Notes: generated by a model not told the origin, from the sequence alone. A stretch of 64,000 bases of DNA from CAUSKK01 sp963532425 (GCA_963532425.1 CAUSKK010000013.1:7190-71189); one strand, 5' to 3'. Counted from the first letter of the stretch, positions 44,438-53,415 are shown. Numbers and translations: made by a program.

Positions 44438-44460
44438 TGCACGGCAAACTTTTTAACGCC

Positions 44461-44491
44461 ACGCCTTCCCCCTCGGGGAGGGCGTTTTTTT
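44461..44491 (+). terminator. manZ terminator
   Basis: ACGCCTTCCCC / GGGGAGGGCGT stem (one T-G pair), loop CTC, then seven T residues. It separates manXYZ from the yobD-like and manA genes, so distal expression is likely reduced or independent. Confidence 0.9.
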
Positions 44492-44504
44492 CATTGGAGT
44501 TACC

Positions 44505-44969
44505 ATGACTACCGTTCTCCTCTGGCTGCTGGTGGGCGGCCATTTGCTTTTCTGGCTAGCCTATGACCGGCTGCTGACGAAGCGCTTCGGCCCGACCCTC
44601 CTGCGGGTGCGCCTGCGGCGGCGCTGGGTCGATGGCCTGTTCTTCGCCCTTATCCTCGGCGCGGCTCTGGCCAGCTGTGTCCAGTCCGGCCGCTGGGATT
44701 GGGCCCTGCCGCTGGCCCTGCTGCTGTTGCTGCTGCCGAGCTGGCGCCCGGCTTATTGGCAGCTGAAGGCCGACGGCTTCATCCTGGCCGGCCGCTACTG
44801 GCCCTACAGCACCCTGCAGCAAATACAGCTGGCCGATGACGGCGTTTTACATTTGACCTTGAATAATGGCGTGCAGCTGCCGCTGGCGGCGGTTAATTTG
44901 GACGAACTGGAGGCGGCGGCCTATTTCCTCGGCAGCGGTGAGCTGCCACCGACGGAGCAAAAACCATGA
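44505..44969 (+). CDS. YobD-like DUF986 membrane protein
   Basis: 154 residues. YDRLLTKRFGPTLLRVRLRRRW and DGLFFALILGAAL line up with E. coli YobD (DUF986), which likewise follows manXYZ. Three hydrophobic segments (about 4-20, 47-65, 70-88) precede a soluble C-terminal part. Role unknown; the conserved position suggests a link to the mannose PTS. It overlaps manA by 4 bp (ATGA). Confidence 0.82.
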   Translation: MTTVLLWLLVGGHLLFWLAYDRLLTKRFGPTLLRVRLRRRWVDGLFFALILGAALASCVQSGRWDWALPLALLLLLLPSWRPAYWQLKADGFILAGRYWPYSTLQQIQLADDGVLHLTLNNGVQLPLAAVNLDELEAAAYFLGSGELPPTEQKP

Positions 44970-46171
44970 TTTACAAACTACACGGCACCCTTCAGCCCTA
45001 TGACTGGGGCGGCTATGAATTCATTCCTAAACTGCTGGGCCAGAAACCGGGCGCGAAGCCGGCGGCGGAACTGTGGTTCGGCGACCACCCGGCGGCGCCG
45101 TCACTAATTGAAGTGGACGGCCAGCAATTACCTTTAAATGAATGGCTGCCGGCCCATGCGGAAGAGGTGCTCAGCCCGGCCGCCCGGGAGCGCTTCGGCG
45201 ACCGCTTGCCCTTCCTGCTGAAAATCCTCGACGTGCGTAAACCCCTGTCCATTCAAGTGCACCCGGACAAGGCCCAGGCGGAAGCGGGCTTTGCCCGGGA
45301 GGAGGCGGCCCAAATTCCGCAAAATCTGCGCAACTATGTAGACGACAATCACAAGCCCGAGAGCATGATTGCCCTCAGCGATTTCTGGCTGCTGCACGGC
45401 TTCGCGCTGCTGGCCACCATTGAAGAACGGCTGCAAGTGCGCCCCAGCCTGGCGCCGCTGCTGGCAATGCTGCAAAAGAATGGGCTGGAAGAGGCCTACC
45501 GCTGGGCCCTGCACGCGGCGCCGGAAGCATTGCGGCAGATGCTGGCACCGCTTCTAAAGGAAGACCCGAATCCCTGCGGCCCGGTGGACGCAGCCCGTGC
45601 CGCCGACCCGGACTACTGGCTGAATCGCACCGTCGGCGCCCTCAATCTACGGCTGGAAGCTCTCGACCCGGGCCTGCTCTGTTTCTATCTCTTTAACATC
45701 GTGACGCTCAAGCCGGGCGAGGGCATCTTCCAGGCGGCACGGCTGCCCCATGCCTATCTGTATGGCCAGAATGTGGAGCTGATGGCTGCGTCCAACAATG
45801 TGCTGCGCGCCGGCCTAACTAGTAAACACGTGGATAAGGAGGAACTGCTGCGGGTGGTGGATTGCACGCCGCTAACGCCGGCAATTATCCCCGCGCCACC
45901 GGACGGTAACCTTTACACCTACCCAGCGCCAGTGGCCGATTACCGGCTGGAAAGTCTAACTTTGGCCGCTAACGCCAGTTCCACCTGGTCAAATCCGGAA
46001 GTAACGGTACTGCTGAGTCTAAGCGGCCGGCTGGAACTTGGCGCCGGCGCCACCCACCTAATCCTTAATCCCGGCGAAGCAGTCCTAATTTCCGCCGGCA
46101 CTCCGGTTCAGCTCCGTGCTGACAGCGGGGCCGTTCGATTGGCACTGGCGAGCCTGCCGCCGCTAGTTTGA
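44966..46171 (+). CDS. manA: Mannose-6-phosphate isomerase, class I
   Basis: 401 residues. It converts mannose 6-phosphate (the PTS product) to fructose 6-phosphate. Class I markers are LQPYDWGGYEFI, AELWFGDHPAAPS, KPLSIQVHPDKAQA (zinc-binding Gln and His), NHKPESMIAL (Glu) and ARLPHAYLYGQNVELMAASN. It is coupled to the yobD-like gene by a 4-bp overlap and so completes a mannose uptake and use cluster. A terminator marks the edge of the AT-rich island. Confidence 0.96.
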   Translation: MIYKLHGTLQPYDWGGYEFIPKLLGQKPGAKPAAELWFGDHPAAPSLIEVDGQQLPLNEWLPAHAEEVLSPAARERFGDRLPFLLKILDVRKPLSIQVHPDKAQAEAGFAREEAAQIPQNLRNYVDDNHKPESMIALSDFWLLHGFALLATIEERLQVRPSLAPLLAMLQKNGLEEAYRWALHAAPEALRQMLAPLLKEDPNPCGPVDAARAADPDYWLNRTVGALNLRLEALDPGLLCFYLFNIVTLKPGEGIFQAARLPHAYLYGQNVELMAASNNVLRAGLTSKHVDKEELLRVVDCTPLTPAIIPAPPDGNLYTYPAPVADYRLESLTLAANASSTWSNPEVTVLLSLSGRLELGAGATHLILNPGEAVLISAGTPVQLRADSGAVRLALASLPPLV

Positions 46172-46193
46172 ACCGTTAGATTTTTTCTAAAAC

Positions 46194-46217
46194 AAAGCCC
46201 TTTATTAAGGGCTTTTT
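46194..46217 (+). terminator. manA terminator
   Basis: AAAGCCCTT TATT AAGGGCTTT hairpin followed by tt. Confidence 0.88.
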
Positions 46218-46309
46218 AATACTTTTACGAATTATTTAAAAGATTTTTACTCCTGGCATAAAAAATGCTCCTGCTTAAAATTAATAAATTTATTAAGGAA
46301 ATAAAAAAA

Positions 46310-46720
46310 ATGACAGAAACAAACAATAGTAAGTCAGATAAGGAAAAATTAGATGAAATTCTAAGCACAATAGAGGAGGAAAATTATCTACTAACTAAAG
46401 ATTATTTTGAACTAGAAACAGAACTAGAAAAATATTTCCAAATTTGCACTTCTATTGTTGATAAAAATTTAAATTTAAAAAATGAAGCAGAATATGTTGC
46501 TGGCTTAATAAATGAGTTATTAGGTAAAACTGAAGACGCAATAAATTTATTTCAGTCTGTTGTTGACGATAAAAATACTTCTAGCTATCCATACAAAAAT
46601 AGTCTAGTTCGTCTCTTTCTTCAATTAACTCGCTCTTGGGAAGAAAACTTCTCTATAAGAGTAAAAGAAAAAAAGAAAGAAGACAAATATCTGCCACTAA
46701 CTAAAGAAGAGCTTTTTTAA
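46310..46720 (+). CDS. N-terminal half of a split helical-DUF2971 protein
   Basis: 136 residues from ATG 46310 (MTETNNSKSDKEKL), with AAGGA at 46295-46299; ATG 46265 is a less likely start. The sequence is helical and Lys/Glu-rich with TPR-like spacing (YFQICTSIVDKNLNLKNEAE, LGKTEDAINLFQSVVDD). The frame ends TKEELF-stop at a run of six T residues. One extra T, or a -1 slip at TTT-TAA, would join it to the next frame, which is open from 46705 and continues naturally as LINQIKKLFLEIKNIF. It is therefore probably the first part of a protein of about 603 residues. Confidence 0.65.
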   Translation: MTETNNSKSDKEKLDEILSTIEEENYLLTKDYFELETELEKYFQICTSIVDKNLNLKNEAEYVAGLINELLGKTEDAINLFQSVVDDKNTSSYPYKNSLVRLFLQLTRSWEENFSIRVKEKKKEDKYLPLTKEELF

Positions 46721-46815
46721 TAAATCAAATTAAAAAACTATTTCTTGAAATAAAAAATATATTTATTAGCCAAGAATTAGATATAAGTATTTCTTTTTCA
46801 GAAATTTTATTACGG

Positions 46816-48120
46816 ATGTCCAGCGTGGTAGCAATAGAAGATTTATTAGATAATAAGAAAGTTACCAATGAAAGAAAGAAATATCTTGAAAAAATATTAG
46901 AAATTAACAACGACGATGATAAATATAAAACTATAGCTAGACATCATTTGGCAATGAACTTGACCGAAGACATTATTGCAAATAATGAATATATGGATAG
47001 TAATAAACTTGAAGAAAGGATTAGACATATTAAAGAAAACCTTAAATCCATATCACACGACAATATCGTCCTAGAAAAAATTCTAGATGCTATTGGTATA
47101 AGTAATAAAATATTTTATTTTTTATTAAAGGCCTATTTTTTTGTTAATAAAATTAAAAATAATTTAAAAATTCCAAAACCCAAAAATATAATGGACTATC
47201 TAATACATGAAACAAAAGTAGCTCACTATACCTCACCGTTAATTGCTTACGAATTAATACATCAAGATTGTTCAAGAGTAAGATTAAATACAATAAATTA
47301 CGTAAATGATCCTACTGAAGGTGTAGTTATAAGAAAATATTTAGGATTAAATCCTAGCAAAGATCCTTCTTATAATATGGGAGTCTTTATTTGTTGCTTT
47401 ACTTTTAATTATGACAGTTTAAATCAATTTAGATTATATGGAAAAAATAATGGAATCGAAGCATCTGGTGTAAGTATCATTTTTAATAATGACTTCTTCA
47501 ATAATAGCCATTATGAAGATAATTCTTTGATATATTCTAATGACAAAGAAAATAATAATCAAAAGATAAGACTATATAGATGCATTTATATTGAGCCTAA
47601 TAGTAATTATTTTCGCCTATCTAGACGCGACGAAATTACCTTCTATAAACAGTATAGAGATGAATTAAAACAAAATGAAATTGATAAGTTATGGATAGAT
47701 TATAATGATCAAATCAACGAAATAGAAAGTGATATAAAAAACCATCTTTATAGTATAAATAAATGTATTGAAAATATAAAAAATATCATGGATAAGGAAA
47801 AATATAAATCTGATATAAAAGATAATATTTTTAATATTATTAACGCAATAATATTGCCTTTACAATATTTAGTAAAACACGCTGCTTTTCAAGAGGAGCA
47901 GGAATGTAGAGTTATATATCTAATAGATAAGACAAATGATAAAATAAAAAAGAATATAGATAAAAAACTGATCTATGTTGAATATGTATCAGATACAAAA
48001 AAATATATAGATAAAATTTATTTTTCTCCTGGTGCGAAAGATTATAAAGATTTTTTTGTATCTAAAGACTTTCCTGAATCTAAATTAAAAGATTCTTTAA
48101 ATCCCTTTCGGAATAAATAA
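46816..48120 (+). CDS. DUF2971-domain protein (C-terminal part of split gene)
   Basis: 434 residues from ATG 46816, but this ATG has no ribosome binding site and its frame is open upstream to 46705, overlapping the end of the preceding frame. A helical first third precedes a DUF2971-like domain (about 130-420): VAHYTSPLIAYELI, LNTINYVNDPTEGVVI, FICCFTFNYDSLNQF, AAFQEEQECRVIYL and KIYFSPGAKDY fit the family's order (short-form YRF-like start, NDPxE, late ExE-R). DUF2971 proteins are often found in variable regions and defence islands; activity is not established. A toxic or defence role is inference. Confidence 0.7.
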   Translation: MSSVVAIEDLLDNKKVTNERKKYLEKILEINNDDDKYKTIARHHLAMNLTEDIIANNEYMDSNKLEERIRHIKENLKSISHDNIVLEKILDAIGISNKIFYFLLKAYFFVNKIKNNLKIPKPKNIMDYLIHETKVAHYTSPLIAYELIHQDCSRVRLNTINYVNDPTEGVVIRKYLGLNPSKDPSYNMGVFICCFTFNYDSLNQFRLYGKNNGIEASGVSIIFNNDFFNNSHYEDNSLIYSNDKENNNQKIRLYRCIYIEPNSNYFRLSRRDEITFYKQYRDELKQNEIDKLWIDYNDQINEIESDIKNHLYSINKCIENIKNIMDKEKYKSDIKDNIFNIINAIILPLQYLVKHAAFQEEQECRVIYLIDKTNDKIKKNIDKKLIYVEYVSDTKKYIDKIYFSPGAKDYKDFFVSKDFPESKLKDSLNPFRNK

Positions 48121-48192
48121 TCTAAATTATAGCAATTAATTTCAAATTTTAATTCTGTTTTATGAGCTAGCCAGCGAGAAATAAGTTGGCGT

Positions 48193-48579
48193 CATTCTGC
48201 CAGGCTAATGGGAGGCATCTGGCTTTTCGCTCTGGCCCTATTTCTTCTCCAATTAATCCTACCGGATCGGGCCGGTCGCGGGCCGGTGCAGACGGTCTTC
48301 TTTCTTGTACTAATCCTGCTGACCCTGCCCAGCACGCTGCTGCTCCTGGCCGACTGGCTGCGCGGGCAGCTCCGGGGCCGGGCCGGCATTCTGGCCGCCT
48401 ATCTGCTATTTGTCGCTGCCGTCGCTGGCATCGGTGCCCTCATTGGTTCTTTGCTGCTCCAGCCGGTGCCACTGCTGCCGCTGAAACCGGTCATCTTTGT
48501 TCATCTGCTGCTGGCGTTGGGACTGCTGGTCTGCACGCTGGGCGCACCGCCGGCCAAATTGCCTTGGCCTTCCCGTTAA
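48193..48579 (+). pseudogene. Truncated copy of membrane-protein gene
   Basis: GC-rich sequence matching 50160-50500 closely in both DNA and protein: RLMGGIWLFALALFLLQLIL here against RLIGGIWLFTLALFLLQLIL there. The first 45 or so residues are missing at the AT-rich island junction, and homology ends at CTLGAPPAKL, where the other copy continues. The internal frame (ATG 48208, 123 residues, four hydrophobic segments) is intact, so some product is possible, but it looks like a remnant. Confidence 0.7.
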
Positions 48580-48618
48580 ATACAAACGCTAGAAGCGTTT
48601 TTAGCGTCGGTAAATGCC

Positions 48619-49356
48619 CTAGGGCTTACGGAAGGTGATGCAATAGAAGCGCCTGTCCCAGAGCAGTTCGGTTCGCCGCTCCTGCACGGTCGCGGGAATG
48701 CAGGCCTCAATGGCCGCCAAATCGACGGTGGCGTCGGTGAAATAGCGCTTCGATAGCGCGCTCTTCTTGTACTGCTCCTCCACATAGTCGGCCGTCTCGT
48801 CGGCAATCAGCAGCTTCGTGCCAGGCTTGGCCACCCGCAGCATCTCGCGCACCGCCCGGGCCTTGTCGCTGAAGAAATTAATGCCGCCCACGTGGAAGAC
48901 CCCGTCGAAGCTATTATCGGCGAAGGGCAAATCCTCGGCGGCGCAGTTCACCAGGGTCAGCTGCGCCCGCTTGGCCCAGCGGGCCGCGCAGCGCTTGAGC
49001 ATGCCCAGGGAAATGTCCACGCCCGTCAGCGCGATGGTTTGCAAATCCACCCCGGCGGGCAGGTAGGCCAGGTCGGCGCCGGTGCCGATGGACACATAGA
49101 GCATGGCGCTGCCCGGTACCCAGGGCAGCTGGCTCATCAGCTGCCGGCGCATCTCGGCAATGGAGTTGCCGTACTTAAGGCGGCCCAGCCAGCGCTCGGC
49201 GAAATCGTAGCCCAGCGCCATCCAGTTATACATCTTCATGTACTTTCTATTGTCGCCCTGGAGATAGGCCGGATTCTCATAGATATAAATGCCCTGCTCC
49301 CGCCGCAGGCGGGCCCCGTCAATGTCCGCCCGCAATTTCTCCAGCCCGTTAGCCAT
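48619..49356 (-). CDS. Class I SAM-dependent methyltransferase (UbiE-like)
   Basis: About 245 residues from ATG 49356, overlapping the upstream stop by 8 bp. Motif I is YVSIGTGADLAYL, the acidic residue after strand 2 is in TGVDISLGML, and post-motif sequence is CAAEDLPFADNSFDGVFHVG. The N-terminal NWMALGYDFAERWLGRL resembles methyltransferases of the UbiE/COQ5 style. Substrate unknown. It is coupled to a DUF1176-like periplasmic gene. Confidence 0.85.
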   Translation of the reverse strand: MANGLEKLRADIDGARLRREQGIYIYENPAYLQGDNRKYMKMYNWMALGYDFAERWLGRLKYGNSIAEMRRQLMSQLPWVPGSAMLYVSIGTGADLAYLPAGVDLQTIALTGVDISLGMLKRCAARWAKRAQLTLVNCAAEDLPFADNSFDGVFHVGGINFFSDKARAVREMLRVAKPGTKLLIADETADYVEEQYKKSALSKRYFTDATVDLAAIEACIPATVQERRTELLWDRRFYCITFRKP

Positions 49357-49891
49357 CACTTTTCTCTTTAACCTCCTTGTACTCGCCGTCCGCGTCGGGG
49401 CAGAAGGTCTGCGTGGCTTCCTCCCGGAATTGCTGGCCGTCCCAGACGTACTGGGTTTCGCTGGCGCAGCCCAGGCCGCCGGCCCGGCCGCCGCCCTCGA
49501 TGACGCCGCGACCGTCCCTGTTGCTGTAGTCGTAGCCGTCGTCGATGGGCACCCGCTCCTTCAGCTGACGCTTTTCGTCCAGCAACGCGAATAAATCGGC
49601 GCCGTTGTAGCTGCTCGACCAGCAGGGCATCTGCGCCAGCCAGATTTTGTCGTTCAGTGGGTAGAGGGAAATGGGCGCTTCGGCGGCGGGGCGATTACAT
49701 TTATAGTCCTCCTCCAGCGGCGCCTCTAGCCGCGTGCGCAGCTCCTGGTAATCATCGGCCGTGGGTTTAATGACCTCCGGGCTGGTACGGGGCACCGGCG
49801 CCGCTCTGACCGGCTTCTCCTGAGCCGTTGGCGTTGGTGTGGCAGCGCTGGCCACGGCGCTGATCAGGCATAGGGTGATTAGTTTTTTCAT
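49349..49891 (-). CDS. Periplasmic DUF1176-like protein
   Basis: 180 residues. Signal peptide KKLITLCLISAVASA, then a Pro/Thr-rich linker, then a domain with IWLAQMPCWSSSYNGADLFALLDE and a C-terminal GGRAGGLGCASETQYVWDG, the order seen in DUF1176 proteins. Four Cys suggest disulfides. Function unknown. Translationally coupled to the methyltransferase. Confidence 0.7.
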   Translation of the reverse strand: MKKLITLCLISAVASAATPTPTAQEKPVRAAPVPRTSPEVIKPTADDYQELRTRLEAPLEEDYKCNRPAAEAPISLYPLNDKIWLAQMPCWSSSYNGADLFALLDEKRQLKERVPIDDGYDYSNRDGRGVIEGGGRAGGLGCASETQYVWDGQQFREEATQTFCPDADGEYKEVKEKSDG

Positions 49892-50031
49892 CGAGTTACT
49901 CCTTAGAAAATCTACATTTTAGGAACTTTAGGCGCCGGCGGTCCCGGTGCTGCGCTTTTTTAACTCCCAATTCCTACGGGGAAGCGCTTCGTTGTTGATA
50001 AAGCCCCGGGAATTTTTGCTTAAATGGGGCC

Positions 50032-50683
50032 ATGAACACTAGAAACACTGCCCTAACATTGGCCACCCTCGGCTTCAGCGCCGCCCTCGCCGCCAACGAC
50101 GACCCCAACCGCCGGACCCGGGCCCGCCGCCGCAAAGCAGCCCGCCGGCACCGTTCCGCCCGGCTAATCGGGGGCATCTGGCTGTTCACCCTCGCCCTGT
50201 TTCTTCTCCAATTAATCCTGCCGGCCGACGCCGGCCGCGCGCCGGTGCAGAATGTCTTCTTTCTCGTCCTAATTCTGCTGGCGCTGCCCAGCACGCTGCT
50301 GCTCCTGGCCGACGAGCTACGCGGGCGGCTTCGGGGCCGGGCCGGCATTCTGGCCACCTACCTGCTCTTCGTTGCCGCCCGCCGGCATCGGTGCCCTCAT
50401 CGGTTCTCTACTGCTTCGGCCGGTGCCCCTGCTGCCACTGAAGCTGGTCATCTTTGTTCATCTGCTGCTGATACTGGGCCTGCTGGCCAGCACGCTGGTT
50501 GCCGGCCTGACCGCCCTGCTAGGGTGGCTTTACCTGAAGGTTTACGGCCGGGCGCCGGGGCCGCTGCTGGGGCTGTTATTGAACCTGCTCAGTCTGGCCG
50601 GCGTCTACACGCTGGCCCAGCTGCTGAACCACCGGCTGCCACTGGATAGCTGGCTGAATTTCCTCTGGCTTTTTCGTCTCTAG
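50032..50683 (+). pseudogene. Frameshifted membrane-protein gene (second copy)
   Basis: Intended product about 217 residues: an Arg-rich N-terminus (RRTRARRRKAARRHRSARL), then several membrane helices (GGIWLFTLALFLLQLILPA, VFFLVLILLALPSTLLLL, GIGALIGSLLLRPVPLLPLK, VIFVHLLLILGLLASTLV and others). At about 50378 the frame breaks. The partner copy has two more bases here (gctgccgtcgctggc against gccgcccgccggc), so a 2-bp deletion moves reading from the 50032 frame to the 50372 frame. Unknown family. Confidence 0.7.
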
Positions 50684-50692
50684 CCATTAGCG

Positions 50693-51151
50693 AGGAAGCG
50701 CTTCAACCGGAGCAGATTTAGAAAGGGGGAGCGCTTCGTTCTGGAACGCGGCTCCCGGCCGAGAAAACCAACTGGAGCAAATCCAGCCGAAGCGCTTCGG
50801 TTTTAGCCGGCTCGGGCCGGGGGGAAACGGCTTCAGAGGGGAAGCGCTTCGTTCTAGAGAGCCCAGCTTCGGCCCCGGCGCCCAGAAAAGCCATTGCCAA
50901 CGAAGCGCTTCGGTTTAGCGCTGTAGATTGCTTAGGAGGGAGCGCTTCGACTGGTGGGGCCAATGGAGTGAAGCGCTTCGTTTGGGGAGACGGGAAACCC
51001 CGGCCCGATGGGGAACGGGGAGCGCTTCGGCAACCCCATTGGAGAGGAAGCGCTTCCCCAGAACGAAGCGCTTCGGTTTGAACCCAAAGAAGGAAGCGCT
51101 TCCGGCCGGCCCCGGGCAACGAAGGCTTCCGGCCGGCCCAGGGGGAAGCGC
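50693..51151. repeat. GAAGCGCTTC array (block 5)
   Basis: About 460 bp without a gene between the membrane-protein pseudogene and the ahpF terminator. Around a dozen exact or near copies; GGGAGCGCTTC variants are common. Confidence 0.85.
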
Positions 51152-51161
51152 TTCTCTGCCT

Positions 51162-51187
51162 AAAAAAAACGCCGCCCGGCGGCGGCG
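51162..51187 (-). terminator. ahpF terminator
   Basis: Minus-strand CGCCGCC / GGCGGCG stem (loop GCCG) followed by eight T residues. Confidence 0.92.
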
Positions 51188-51193
51188 CGGGGG

Positions 51194-52750
51194 TTAGCCC
51201 TGGCGTTGCAAATAGTCAAAGGCGCTGAGGGCGGCCTTGGCGCCCTCGCCCATGGCGATGATGATTTGCTTATAGGGAACGGTGCTCACGTCGCCGGCGG
51301 CAAAGAGGCCGGGAATGTTGGTTTCACACTTGGCGTTGATGACCACCTCTCCGGCCGGCGTCCGTTCCACCTCGGCGCCGAGGAAATCGCCGTTCGGCAC
51401 CAGGCCAATCTGGACGAAGACCCCGGCCAGGGGCAGCGACCGTAGCTGCTGGCTGGCCCGGTCGAGGTAGTCGATGCGGCTGACGGTGCCGTTTTCACTG
51501 TGAATGGCCTGCACCGCCGCCTCGGTGATAACGCGGATATTGGCGCGCCGGCCCAGCTGTTCCACCAGCACTTTGTCGGCCTTCAGCGTCGGCTGGAATT
51601 CCAGCAGGGTTACGCTGCCCACCATATTGGCCAGGTCCAGCGCCGCCTCCACGCCGGAGTTGCCGCCGCCGACCACGGCAATGTCCTTGCCCTTGAAGAA
51701 GGGGCCGTCGCAGTGGGGGCAGAAGGCCACGCCGCTGCCGATGTTTTCCCGTTCGCCGGGCACGCCCAGTTCCCGCCATTTGGCGCCGCTGGCGACGATG
51801 ACCGTGCGGCTTTCCAGCACCTCGCCGCTGTTCAGGGTGAGGCGGAAGCCCGGCCCTAGCGTTTCCAGCTTGGCCACGCGCAGGTTCTCGCGGCGGTTGA
51901 TGTTATAGGCCTCGAGGTGGCGCTGGAGGTTCTGGGCCAGCTCGGTGCCGGTGGTTTTGACCGTGGCGATGAGGTTTTCAATGTCCACCGTGTCCTTGAC
52001 CTGGCCGCCGATGCGGTCGGCCACTAGCGCCACCTTCAGGCCCTTGCGCGCCGCATAGATGGCCGCCGAGGCTCCGGCCGGGCCGCCGCCAATGACCACC
52101 ACGTCCTGCAGGGGAAGCGCTTCGTCCGGAGCGCCGGCCGCCAGCTCCGGCTGCCGTTCCAGCAGCTTGGCCACCAGCGTGGCCGGGTCAATCTTGCCGT
52201 TGGCGAAGGATTCGCCGTTGAGGAAGACCGCCGGCACGCCCTGGATATTGCGGCGCTCGATTTCCTCGGGATAGAGGCCGCCGTCAATCATTTCGCTGCT
52301 AATCAGAGGGTTAAGCAGGGCGAACTGGTTCAGGGTCTGCACCACGTCCGGGCAGTTGTGGCAGGAGAGGGAGACGAAAGTCTCAAAGCGCAGCGGCGTC
52401 CGGACGGCCCTGATGAGCTTCTGAATGCCCGCGTCCAGCTTGGGCGGGTGGCCGCCGGCCTGGAGCAGGGCCAGTATCAGCGAGGAAAACTCGTGGCCGC
52501 CGGGAATGCCGCTGAAGACGATGCCGGTGGGCTCGCCGTCGACGATGAGGGCAAAGCTCAGCGGCGAGCGCAGGGGCAGGGCCGCCGCCGTAACGAAGAG
52601 GTGTTCCGAGGTGCTGGCCAGCTGCTGGAGAAACTGTTCCAAGGCCGGCCGCTGGGGGTGTTCGCCCGGAGCCAGAGCCAGGCTGACATCTTTCTGGAGC
52701 TTGGCCAGATGGCCGCGCACCGCCGCTAGCATTTCATTATCTAAAAGCAT
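51194..52750 (-). CDS. ahpF: Alkyl hydroperoxide reductase subunit F
   Basis: 518 residues. The flavoprotein passes NADH electrons to AhpC. The N-terminal tandem thioredoxin-like part has CHNC in SLSCHNCPDVVQ, the FAD-binding GGGPAGASAAIYAARKGL and NADH-binding GGGNSGVEAALDLA are intact, and the redox Cys pair is AFCPHCDGP. It lies downstream of ahpC, separated by a motif-based hairpin terminator that probably tunes its level. Confidence 0.97.
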   Translation of the reverse strand: MLLDNEMLAAVRGHLAKLQKDVSLALAPGEHPQRPALEQFLQQLASTSEHLFVTAAALPLRSPLSFALIVDGEPTGIVFSGIPGGHEFSSLILALLQAGGHPPKLDAGIQKLIRAVRTPLRFETFVSLSCHNCPDVVQTLNQFALLNPLISSEMIDGGLYPEEIERRNIQGVPAVFLNGESFANGKIDPATLVAKLLERQPELAAGAPDEALPLQDVVVIGGGPAGASAAIYAARKGLKVALVADRIGGQVKDTVDIENLIATVKTTGTELAQNLQRHLEAYNINRRENLRVAKLETLGPGFRLTLNSGEVLESRTVIVASGAKWRELGVPGERENIGSGVAFCPHCDGPFFKGKDIAVVGGGNSGVEAALDLANMVGSVTLLEFQPTLKADKVLVEQLGRRANIRVITEAAVQAIHSENGTVSRIDYLDRASQQLRSLPLAGVFVQIGLVPNGDFLGAEVERTPAGEVVINAKCETNIPGLFAAGDVSTVPYKQIIIAMGEGAKAALSAFDYLQRQG

Positions 52751-52787
52751 TTTTCTATTTCCTTTGATTATTTAAATGGTAAAGGGG

Positions 52788-52811
52788 AAAAAAGAAGCGC
52801 CGAAGCGCTTC
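52788..52811 (-). terminator. ahpC-ahpF attenuator-like terminator built from the palindrome
   Basis: On the minus strand, GAAGCGC-TTCG-GCGCTTC is a perfect 7-bp stem with a UUCG tetraloop, followed by six T residues. The left arm plus loop is a GAAGCGCTTCG copy. It lies between ahpC and ahpF, so read-through would set the ratio of the two proteins. Confidence 0.88.
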
Positions 52812-52845
52812 AAGGGTTTATCACAGAGGTATTTATTGAGGAAAT

Positions 52846-53415
52846 TTAAATTTTGCCGATGAGGTCGAGGCTGGGTTTCAGGGTTTCCTGGCCGGCCTCC
52901 CAGGCGGCCGGGCAGACTTCGCCGTCGTGGCTGGCCACATACTGGGCGGCCTTGACCTTGCGCAGCATGTCCTTGGCACTGCGGCCGATGCCGTTGTCGT
53001 GGATTTCGGCCACCTTAATTTGACCCTCGGGATTGACCAGGAAGGTGCCCCGCAGGGCCACGCCCTCCTCCTCAATCATGACGTCGAAGAAGCGCGCCAG
53101 CTGGCCGGTGGGGTCGCCGAGCATGGGGTATTTAATTTTACCGATGGCGTCGCTGTGGTCGTGCCAGGCCTTGTGGGTGAAATGGGTGTCGCAGGAGACG
53201 GCGTAGACTTCCACGCCTAGGCTTTTCAGCTCGTCATAGTGCTTCTGCATGTCCTCCAGCTCGGTGGGGCAGACGAAGGTAAAGTCGGCCGGATAGAAGA
53301 GGAAAATCGACCAGTGGCCGAGCACGTCGGCGGTGCTGACGGTGCCGAGCTCGTCCTTGCCGGCCAGGTAGGCCTGGGCGGTGAACTGGGGAAGGGTTCT
53401 ATTGATGATTGGCAT
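52846..53415 (-). CDS. ahpC: Alkyl hydroperoxide reductase subunit C
   Basis: 189 residues. Typical 2-Cys peroxiredoxin. Peroxidatic Cys49 in PADFTFVCPTELED and resolving Cys (about 168) in GEVCPAAWEAG. GRSAKDMLRKVKAAQYV matches AhpC. AGGAG precedes ATG 53415. A strong promoter and a candidate OxyR site lie in the space shared with divergent oxyR. Confidence 0.97.
   Translation of the reverse strand: MPIINRTLPQFTAQAYLAGKDELGTVSTADVLGHWSIFLFYPADFTFVCPTELEDMQKHYDELKSLGVEVYAVSCDTHFTHKAWHDHSDAIGKIKYPMLGDPTGQLARFFDVMIEEEGVALRGTFLVNPEGQIKVAEIHDNGIGRSAKDMLRKVKAAQYVASHDGEVCPAAWEAGQETLKPSLDLIGKI

Larger units (their letters stand above)
46218..48165. mobile_element. AT-rich horizontally acquired island
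   Basis: Base composition drops abruptly to roughly a quarter GC by eye, against about 60% or more on both sides, and AT-ending codons replace the GC-ending ones. No GAAGCGCTTC copy occurs inside. The right edge cuts into a truncated membrane-protein gene (homology to the 50.0-kb copy begins near 48188). The left edge follows the manA terminator. No transposase, integrase, tRNA or flanking direct repeat is seen, so the mechanism of entry is unknown. Confidence 0.75.
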
